DNA from: Macrobrachium rosenbergii
Taxonomy: Eukaryota; Arthropoda; Malacostraca; Decapoda; Palaemonidae
Assembly: GCF_040412425.1 (NCBI RefSeq)
Contig: NC_089756.1
Span: 407,534 to 471,533 of the forward strand
Direction: 5' to 3'
Length of the DNA stretch: 64,000 bases
This document shows, piece after piece, positions 49,968 through 64,000 of the stretch (its first letter is position 1; every line of letters starts with the position of its first letter). Both the position numbers and the translations under genes were made by a program. The notes below the pieces were generated by a model, which was not told the origin of the DNA, ran no database searches, and was given only the letters and a program-made list of their open reading frames with translations.

Positions 49968-50356
49968 AAAGAATGGCAGCATCAGTGGAATTGATTTTAT
50001 ACAAGATCTTCTTAGTTTTTCTTACTGCTTTCTTTCCTTCAAGGCAGATATCTGCTAAGAGTTTGCCGATGTACAAAATTTGGATAAAAGGGAAATGTAG
50101 TCACTTGTATTCTCGTTCACGCAGGCAGGAATTAAACATGTTTAATATCTGCCTGCGTGTGCCAGAGTCAAAATGACTATATCCAGAACTACTGTCTTTC
50201 CTCTTAATCCGGATTATGTACATAGGCCAGCTCTTAGCAGATATCAGCCTTGAAGAAGACAGAAGAGTAAGCAAGAAGAATTGAAAAGATCTTGTATAAA
50301 ATCAGGTCCATTGATGCTGCCATTCTTTTTAACAGAGCATGCTTAAAAGAGGGTTC
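49967..50356. repeat. Foldback element with a near-perfect 42-bp central palindrome
   Basis: The outer arms are AAGAATGGCAGCATC (about 49969) and GATGCTGCCATTCTT (about 50315), with TTGATTTTATACAAGATCTT mirrored by AAGATCTTGTATAAAATCA and AGATATCTGCTAAGAG mirrored by CTCTTAGCAGATATCAG. The centre (50118-50159) pairs CACGCAGGCAG with CTGCCTGCGTG around ATTAAACATGTTTAAT. (TTA)n lies on both sides. It has no coding capacity. A hairpin MITE or foldback transposon is possible, but no family was recognised. Confidence 0.85.
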
Positions 50357-50359
50357 ATA

Positions 50360-50454
<95 letters not shown>
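50357..50454. repeat. (TTA)n array, right of foldback element
   Basis: Same motif and strand as the array at 49878-49966. Confidence 0.97.
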
Positions 50455-50455
<1 letters not shown>

Positions 50456-51254
50456 ACGCCTTGAATTCTATGATAACATCTGGGGCGAAGCGAGGTGGAT
50501 CAGAAACTCATTAAAACTACTGACTCTCAAATTTCAAGTTTTCAGTCGGTCACTTTTGAATGCAAATATATATTATTTATTGAGTGTAAATATATTTTTT
50601 CTATTTATAGATGAATGAAATGAGCAATAGTTTCGTAGGGTTTAATAACTTTCGGGAATACCAAAAAACACTAATAACGATGGACTATGGAGGACGAAAA
50701 TAATACATAAATGTTTTCAAGATTTAGAAAATGTTGTATTGTTTCTTAGAATCTGTCTTTTATTCCGACCAAAGATTTGATTTGCTTAAACCACATAATT
50801 ATGAGATTGCAAGAGAGACTTTCCATTGATATAAATATTTACTACCTCCCGAATTTTTGGGTGTCTGATCCAACAACACTGACCTCTGCCATATTGAAAA
50901 TATATTACTGTACATTTTTTACCAGCATTTGCTATCCTCCAAAGATGGAATGAGAGTTATAAAATAACTATGGTCATAATAACTTAACATTTTTAACTAA
51001 CCTAAGAGAGGATATTTTTTCCAGGGAAATGATCACATTTTCACATACCGACAAACGATTCCCAATCCTTTTTAAAAGCAAGATGGAAGACAGATAACAT
51101 TGTTTGGCTGCCCCTTCCACCACATCGAAAGTATATATACTCTCCCTCCTCAAACTGCCCTTTCTACAGTAGATGTAAAACACTCGCTCTGACTGACACT
51201 CAAATCACCAAGGACAACCAGCCTTTTTCGAAGCCCACGGGGTGATATACACTG

Positions 51255-51255
<1 letters not shown>
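50455..51255. other. No recognised features
   Basis: AT-rich sequence with short frames only. Confidence 0.55.
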
Positions 51256-51353
<98 letters not shown>

Positions 51354-51358
51354 GTGTG
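51256..51358. repeat. (TA)n then (TG)n microsatellite
   Basis: About 93 bp of TA followed by a short TG run. Confidence 0.95.
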
Positions 51359-53967
51359 TCGCTTGAGTGCAGTTTTTGTGGCGATGGTATTCCTACATTA
51401 TAGTGTAGGGTTTCAAATAAATTGTTCCGAATCCAAATAAGCTTCAGCACCTCATTATTCCTGAGGACAGGGGAGTCAGTTCTTTTATTTGCTCGCTCTT
51501 GTGCGGCCACTGGGGATTTCGGCCAGGACAATTCACCTTGGTTAGAAATATTAGCCCTTTTTATCAGGAAATTCGACCCCGGTGCATTTTTTTCTAATTT
51601 TGTGTACAGAGCTGTATTATGGTAAGGAAAAATCTCTGTACCCAAGTGAACAAGGTAACTTGAATGGGTTTCTTTCCTGGAATAGAAAAAGCGAAAATTC
51701 CCTTTTCGCTAATTCTTTGTAGTCTTATTCTATTTTCTTTTGTTGCAATGCCCGATGCTTGCTTGGTATAGAAAAATAGAATTATCAGTCATTCAGTGTC
51801 GCAAAAAATTCAAAAGATGGCTATCCTGATGGTTCCAGGGATTTTGGTTTTATGTGGTAACTTCAAATTTATGTTTTAATGTATGTTTGTTATTATAAGG
51901 AGAGTGGAGATAATCCGTTTGTGTTCTATATCCAGGTACTCATTCATGCGAACAGGTTTATTTGATGAAGACAGTAGATTGTACTTATAGCATATTTTCA
52001 GTCCTCAGGAATGTTCTCTGTCAGGTGTAGGGGGGAGGGTTGCAAACGAAATCGTATGCTGCATCGTATTGAACTGCTGATACAACTTTGATTTTCCTAA
52101 GATGCAAACACTTCATTGAGAAATTCGTATTTATTTAAATATCTTCCTGAACCTTAAGGCGAATCTGATTTGCTCTTATGCCAAAGCTTCAGGGGTCAGC
52201 ATTGTTATATTTGTGGAGAGAGTGGTTGTGTTTATTTAGTCTCATTCGCTGATTGAAGCAGCAGTCAAATTGTCAGGAAATCCTTTACTGGTTACCATTA
52301 GATAATTTCATTGACCAACGTCAGGAAAACGTTTCCTTATGTTCGTCATAATCACTTTCCTATTTTACCATTTTTCTTTGCAGTCTCCCTGGAAATGCTG
52401 TGCAATTAGAACCTCAAAAGTTGAAACATAGATGCAGTGCATTACCACCCTTAAACAGTTGAGCTTGTATTTTAATAATTTATTTATACTTTGATCAATT
52501 TTTTTCGTCAATTGAGTGATTAATCTTTTTTTCCAAATATTAATCTCATCTTTCTGTATTTCCTGTTACCTTCTGCAACTCCTTGCAACTCAACACCATA
52601 TTCTTTGGAAGCTTGAATTTGAAGTCAGTGGCACCTGTGGGATTTTCCCATATGAATAGGTGTTTTTCTTCGTAATAATAATAATAATAATAATAATACC
52701 AGCAAAAACTCCCTTTCTTATTTTGTTGTGTTTATAGCTGCTCCTCCTGTGTTCAGTGTGGCGTGTTGCTTGGGAATAAATTTGTGGCCTGTGTCTGCCT
52801 CCTGTCATTTTGCAGACATCGGGGTTCCATGCAACGTTGGGGAACGGACGGTCACCTAAACACACTATATACCTGTCTTCCTCAGATGTAACGATTTGAT
52901 AAACACAATGTTATGAGCGATCTCTTTCATAGGGCTGTTTAGTTCTTTTAAGGAATGTCTTTCATCGACCTTTTTCCCTCGGTTGCATAAGTGGTAGTTA
53001 ATATTTATCCGTATTATGCTAAGTAGAAAGAACTAGCGATGACCTTAAAAAATCTTAAATATATAGATAGAAATAGAGAGAGATGGAGTGAGAGGAGGTT
53101 TTCAGTCTTGTTTCAAAATAAATCCGAATGTCGGCTACCACATCACGATTCATAAAGATCGATAGTCTAAAAGGCTAAAAATTTGGTATTAGCGTTAGAA
53201 CAAAAATACATACTGTACATGTACCACATTGACAGGATGTTGTCATCAAGAATTTATATCGTCACAGGAATGGACCAATTTCGTTGTCTGAAATTTAATT
53301 TCAGTATGATGTCGTTCGTATATTGATTTCGTGCTTTCCAGACATTAGATGAGTCACTTTATTCACTTAATTAGAATTATCTTTTGTGAAATCTATAATT
53401 ATACATCATTATCCCAAATTTGTAGCCCAAATTTGTTGCAACTTCAGTATGCATTGCTTGAATGGTATATTCGATACTAACATACTCAATTATTTTGCTT
53501 CTGAAATTTAATACTAAGAAAGAATTAAGAAAAACAAGGAAAACTTTTCTTTAGCTACAGTGGAAAAGGTATTCACTCTTATTTGCAGTTCACTGTTATT
53601 TGTAGTAAAAATTTCAGACAATTACGGAGCATGACTGATTTATCGGATATATATATTTAAAACTGTACCAATCAGTCCCTTAGCAAATTACTCACGACCG
53701 AATTTTTTTTATGTATACTTAAATATTTGAGTTTTATACAGACTGCAATAGAATATCGTTGCCATTAGTTCACACTGAATTATTTCCACTTCCAGTCAAA
53801 AAGAAATCGTATTTCTGTGTCGTTCAAAGCGTAATGTTGATTAATTCCGCCATGATAATTAAAAATGCGGTGAAAAACTACAGCACAGTATACAGAGGGG
53901 ACATTTACGACTAGCAGTATAAATTAACGTTTTGTATAAACGATCCTTTCCTCCTTTCCTTCCATAG

Positions 53968-53970
<3 letters not shown>
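51359..53970. other. No recognised genes or repeats
   Basis: A (AAT)n run lies at about 52674-52697. The remaining frames are short. The AT-rich composition resembles the flanks. Confidence 0.55.

Positions 53971-54040
<70 letters not shown>
53971..54040. repeat. (TA)n microsatellite
   Basis: About 70 bp of TA directly before the tRNA-like repeat. Confidence 0.95.
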
Positions 54041-54043
<3 letters not shown>

Positions 54044-54302
54044 TTATATGACTCATATCAGGATCGAACCCAGGTCTTTCAATTGAAAGGCAAGGGCGCT
54101 GCCAACTAGGCCATACAAGTCATAAAAGAAGTTGGCACCTGAGGGCAACTGCACCCAAGGAATTACCCAGGCAAGCTAACTGCTTGCATACCAGCGTGTT
54201 TTCCCCAACTTCCCGACTCAGCAATGACCCAGTTGACAGCATTTCATTCGAATTATACCTTCTGAGTGTTTAAGATAGAAATAATCAACACACAATCACG
54301 TG
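54041..54302 (-). repeat. tRNA-derived repeat (SINE-like)
   Basis: Read on the minus strand, 54115-54056 gives a tRNA-like module: A box in TGGCCTAGTTGGCAGCGC and a perfect B box in GGGTTCGATCC, with an anticodon-arm-like CTTTCAATTGAAAG between. There is no encoded CCA, and the continuing sequence (GATATGAGTCATATAAATTT) is not a tRNA end, so it is a repeat and not a tRNA gene. The rest (54120-54302) belongs to the same unit by position only. Confidence 0.6.
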
Positions 54303-54366
54303 TGGAACAGAAATAAATTTCTGACTCACATCAGAATCGAACCCACGTGATTGTGTGTTGATTATT

Positions 54367-54368
<2 letters not shown>
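54279..54368. repeat. Inverted repeat with 23-bp perfect arms
   Basis: AATAATCAACACACAATCAC plus GTG (54281-54303) pairs with its exact complement at 54345-54367. The loop holds a second copy of the AATTTCTGACTCACATCAG-AATCGAACCCA phrase, a relative of the B-box region at 54050-54070. (TA)n follows at once. Confidence 0.85.
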
Positions 54369-54448
<80 letters not shown>

Positions 54449-54508
54449 TGTTTGTGACACACACACACACACGTGTGTTTATTACATATATGTGTGTGTG
54501 TTTGCATT
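54369..54508. repeat. (TA)n, (AC)n and (TG)n microsatellites
   Basis: TA to about 54446, then AC repeats (54458-54471) and TG repeats (54490-54502). Confidence 0.95.
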
Positions 54509-55698
<1,190 letters not shown>

Positions 55699-55699
55699 G

Positions 55700-55783
<84 letters not shown>
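55699..55783. repeat. (TA)n microsatellite
   Basis: About 85 bp of TA. Confidence 0.97.
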
Positions 55784-58263
<2,480 letters not shown>

Positions 58264-58494
58264 TTGTAGGCGTATATGCTTTAGAAAAAAATTTTTAAGT
58301 TTTGTATCTTATTCGCTTATTCATAAAATTTTGTCTGTTTTCATTGGCTACTATCTGTTGGTATTAACACCAATATCCTATTCTCCCTTTGTTTTATCAC
58401 AAAGTGTTATATTCTCAAAGCGTGGTATTCGTGATCATTGGCCTTGTATCTTGTTACTTAAAAATTTACGCACCCTATAGTTTATGATTCGTAA
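58264..58494. other. No recognised features
   Basis: Short unique spacer between two compound microsatellites. Confidence 0.5.
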
Positions 58495-58728
<234 letters not shown>

Positions 58729-60432
58729 ATTAAAAAAATATAAGTTTTTACGAACAAAAAGTGCGTCCCTCATGCTTAGCACAAGAATAATCGGAATTTC
58801 CATCTGAAAAGAAATCCTTTTGAGCAGCGCAAGGAATACAGGGCAAACAAAACATTGGTAGATCTTCCTTAGAAAAGAATTCCGGTCTCTGCTAACAAGA
58901 GCATAAAGAGCCGAGGACTTGCAGTCGCTCCTAAACATTCCAGCGTCAACATGACCCTTCCAACTAAGCAAATAAAATTCAGAATTTTTAATATAACCTG
59001 CTTGCACTCGCGTTGTGGGATATGTATGCCTGACTCGTCAAATAGGAAGATAAGAAGCAGTAATTCCCTAAAAGTTGTTGCAGGTAATTTCTTTAAGCGA
59101 GATTTTATTCTGAAGAGGGGTGAGGGGAGGGAGGAAGTCTGGTTCATGCTTTGTCTTAATAGTCTTGTTCTAATAAGGATATAAAACAAAGAATATCTTA
59201 ATTTTTCACTTTTTTCTGATGCCCATCAAGTAACCATTTCAAAATATTATTCAAGTACATGAAAAACTGAAGTAAAAATTACATGAATTTATTATTATTA
59301 TAGTCGATTAAGCTTCTTTTTATTTGAGCTGTATTGTAACAACAATTTTGATTCAACTTTTTGGGGGAATTTATGCCCTTTATTGATAAGGCTTACATTG
59401 AGAATCCTTGGGAATTCTCTGCCTTCCTGTAAGTTTGCTTTTGTTCTTCCTCCTTTCCTCCCTCCCTCCCTCCCTCCCTGCCCCTCTTCTCCATGTAATC
59501 TGTTTAGCCTTCGAATGTTAACTCTTTATTCTCCTACTTCATTTTTGCCAGCTCTTTTAGTCTTGGACAATGGGAGTACAGTGATGTTATTTGGGAAACT
59601 TTTTCAGAGGTGTCGTTTATATATTCTGTTGATTTAGTAATCTTGACCTTAGTATGCGCATATTTCGAACAATAATCCGTATCTCTTTATAGGGATGGCG
59701 TTAGAGAAAAAATATATAATGGTGGATATGATATTCACTGCTGAACTGTTTGTAAGTATGAACTGAATTTGCAGAAAATGTCCACAATATTAGCCGCCTC
59801 TTATATCCACGGAAAAACTCTTTGGTTCTACCTGTCTAAGCAAACCCTTCCAAATTCCTCTACTCCTTCGTACACATTTCACAATTTTGCACAATTCCAT
59901 ACTTTCACATTACCGAATCATCAGAAAATGATTATTTCTCTTTTTAACTAAATTATATATTCTTTTCTTCCACTTCTAAGTTTAATCAAAATTTCAAAAT
60001 TTCTGTTCTTTCTTAATAATTAAACAAGCACTTTACCCTAACAGGTTCAATATGTCCTTTCATTTGTATGCAACGTCCATTCTGCACTGATTGAAAAAGA
60101 TTTTTTCTTCTTTGTTGTTCATTTATGTAGCTTGCACTCCAGAGACAATCCTCATTTCTTCGGAAACCTATTTTCTCAGCTGCTTCTCTCTCTGCACCAA
60201 TCCGTAAACTTAAATTGTCTCTTATCTTAGTGTTATCCGTTTATTAACTTTCAAATACCAGCACAAATCATTCCCACATCTTTCTGGCTTATTTCCGCTT
60301 GCGAATGCTTTCAAATACTTTCCACGACAGAAACGGTCTTCTGAATTTGTTACACGTTCGATTCTGAGAGAACTCACGGCAGTTGTTGAAGATAGTTGCC
60401 CATTTAGCCACGCCGATGTACTGGTAAAGGCT
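58729..60432. other. No recognised genes; CCCT run
   Basis: A CCCT repeat at about 59457-59480 gives a G-quadruplex-type sequence on the minus strand. No coding frame is convincing. Confidence 0.55.
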
Positions 60433-62412
<1,980 letters not shown>

Positions 62413-62960
62413 ACAAATGAAATAGATATTATATTTTTATATATATATACAGTATGTACACTGTATAACTGTATACTTTTTCACAGTTATAAACTATCGC
62501 CACTACTGTTCAGTAGAAGTCACTTCTATCGAGTCATTATTCAGAATGTAATATCGCTATTTTAGAAATAAATGAAAAAAGACATTGAATATTTTTCGTA
62601 AGGTGTTAGAAGAAATTGCCTCTCGGTCTCTGAGCAACAGATTTGTTATAAAGTTTTGTTGTATAACAAATGCTCCAATTTGACTTTGTTGTGCATATCA
62701 CATACCATTCTTGTAGATATGTGCGAAGAAATTCAAGGGCCTAGTCTTTTCATAATTCCCTAACTATAAGAATGTATTCTCTGACTTGTTTTGTATGGTT
62801 CTGTTTGTTGGGTAGAGTACGTAGGTCCATCTGGAGTTTTTACTTTATTCAACAGCTTTCCTTTAAGAAAATGATTCACCTCTCATTTAAAAGGAATCAA
62901 ACCGCATCTTCCAAACGATATCAAGTTAATGCATTGTGTTTTTCATATTCTTTAAGAAAA
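62413..62960. other. No recognised features
   Basis: AT-rich unique sequence leading into the satellite. The 63-codon frame at 62772-62963 is unsupported. Confidence 0.5.
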
Positions 62961-64000
62961 TAAATTTTAATTTGATAATTCGGTCTCTGTTCCATGAATC
63001 ATTTTTTTGATAGTAGTTATTTGCCATTAATGTCTAAAGCTATGCTATTTTAATTTGAAAATAGAGCAAGTCTTTTTCCTGACAAAAAACTTGTTTTTTC
63101 CCTTTTCTTGAAAATAGTAGTTATTCCCAGAAAATTGAAGGACTGCAAATTGCGTGCTAGACAACGCTGATCTTGTTTTTTTCGTGTGTTTTGAACGAAG
63201 AGTTATTTAGCGTATTGATGAAAAAAATAATGGCTACAGTTATTGATAAAAAAAAAAGTGATAACGCTGATAAAACACTTTTTTTTCGTGTGTTCTTAAA
63301 TTTTAATTTGATAATTTTTTCAAGGTATTGGCTTTCGAGGTCTGATAAAACTTGTTTTTTTTGTGTGTTCTTTAAAATAGTAGTTATTCGCCACGGTATT
63401 AATGAAAAATATTGAAGAAAGCTATGCTGTTTTAATTTGATAATTTTTCAAACGTGGGTATTGGCTTTCGAGGTAGACAACGCTGATAAAACTTGTTTTT
63501 TTTCGTGTGTTCTTTAAAATAGTAGTTATTCGCCACGGTATTAATGAAAAATATTGAAGAAAGCTATGCTATTTTAATTTGATAATTTTTCAAACGTGGG
63601 TATTGGCGTTTTCGAGGAGAGAACACTGATAAAACTTGTTTTTTTTTCGAATGTTCTTTAAAATAGAAATTATTCACCACGGTATTAATGAAAATATTGA
63701 AGAAAGCTAAACTATTTTAATTTGATATTTTTTCAAACGTGGGTATTGGCTTTCGAGCCGAGAGAACACTGATACTTGTTTTTTTCGTGTGGTAGTTATT
63801 CACCAGGTATTTTGGAAAAAATTTGATAATTTTTTATATTTTAATTTGGTAATTTCAAAGATTTCGAGGTAGAGAACACTGATAAAACTTGTTTTTTTTT
63901 CGTGTGTTCTTTAAAATAGTAGTTAACGGTATTAATGAAAAATATTGAAGAAAGCTATGCTATTTTAATTTGATAATTTTTCAAACCTTTCGAGGTAGAG
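62961..64000. repeat. Tandem satellite, about 142-145-bp unit, running off the window
   Basis: The phrases AATTTGATAATTTTT, GTGGGTATTGGCTTTCGAGG, GATAAAACTTGTTTTTTTTC and GTGTTCTTTAAAATAGTAG recur in order. The phrase GTGTGTTC starts at 63363 and 63505, then a variant near 63649. Units at both sides are degraded or shortened. The array continues past 64000. Confidence 0.9.

Noticed and set aside
49874..50176. Poly-Leu, poly-Asn and poly-Ile frames
   Set aside because: They come from (TTA)n arrays and the foldback element.
54056..54120. Possible tRNA gene on the minus strand
   Set aside because: A and B boxes are good, but acceptor-stem pairing is absent, the 3' side continues as repeat sequence, and a similar edge recurs at 54330-54350. 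It is a tRNA-derived repeat.

Overview
Kind of genome. This is non-coding, repeat-dominated eukaryotic DNA with no recognisable host gene. Very long (TA)n tracts, many (GA/TC)n, (GT)n and (TTA)n arrays, an interspersed hairpin repeat at 15148-15480 and a tRNA-derived SINE at 15986-16245 resemble repeats I remember from decapod crustaceans such as shrimp and prawns. That assignment rests on memory and composition, not on a marker gene.

Layout. 1-1394: the end of an LTR, a (TA)n tract, and a 346-bp repeat present as inverted then direct copies. 1395-11488: LTR element 1, a complete Ty3/gypsy-type, env-bearing (errantivirus-like) retroelement with 627/628-bp LTRs and a 4-bp target duplication. 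It carries gag, protease, an intact RT-RNase H-integrase frame and env, but gag, the protease region and env are frameshifted. 11489-12545: the interrupted host repeat, (TA)n and a solo LTR of another family. 12546-18329: microsatellites, a near-perfect 630-bp tandem duplication, the hairpin repeat, the SINE and a GA/TC-rich inverted repeat.

18330-45381: a nested set of transposons. LTR element 2, a divergent relative of element 1 on the minus strand, was inserted in (TA)n and lost its integrase and half of env. It was then hit twice by plus-strand non-LTR retrotransposons of the I superfamily: LINE B in RNase H and LINE C in RT. LINE D in turn sits inside ORF1 of LINE C. Target duplications of 12-13 bp define all three LINE insertions. 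45382-64000: intergenic sequence with microsatellites, a foldback element, tRNA-like repeat fragments, a second LTR-like block (61101-62236) and a tandem satellite running off the right edge.

How the parts work together. Each LINE begins, exactly where its target duplication ends, with a sequence that can fold as an HDV-like self-cleaving ribozyme (P1, P2, P3, P4 and a cytosine-bearing J4/2). The two versions have different P2 and P4 sequences but keep the pairing. The LINE 3' tail, which has a small hairpin and (TAA)n, is shared with the SINE at 15986-16245, so the LINE family probably supplied the enzyme that moved the SINE. LTR element 1 has a splice donor just after an upstream ATG and an acceptor in front of env, the layout expected for a spliced env message.
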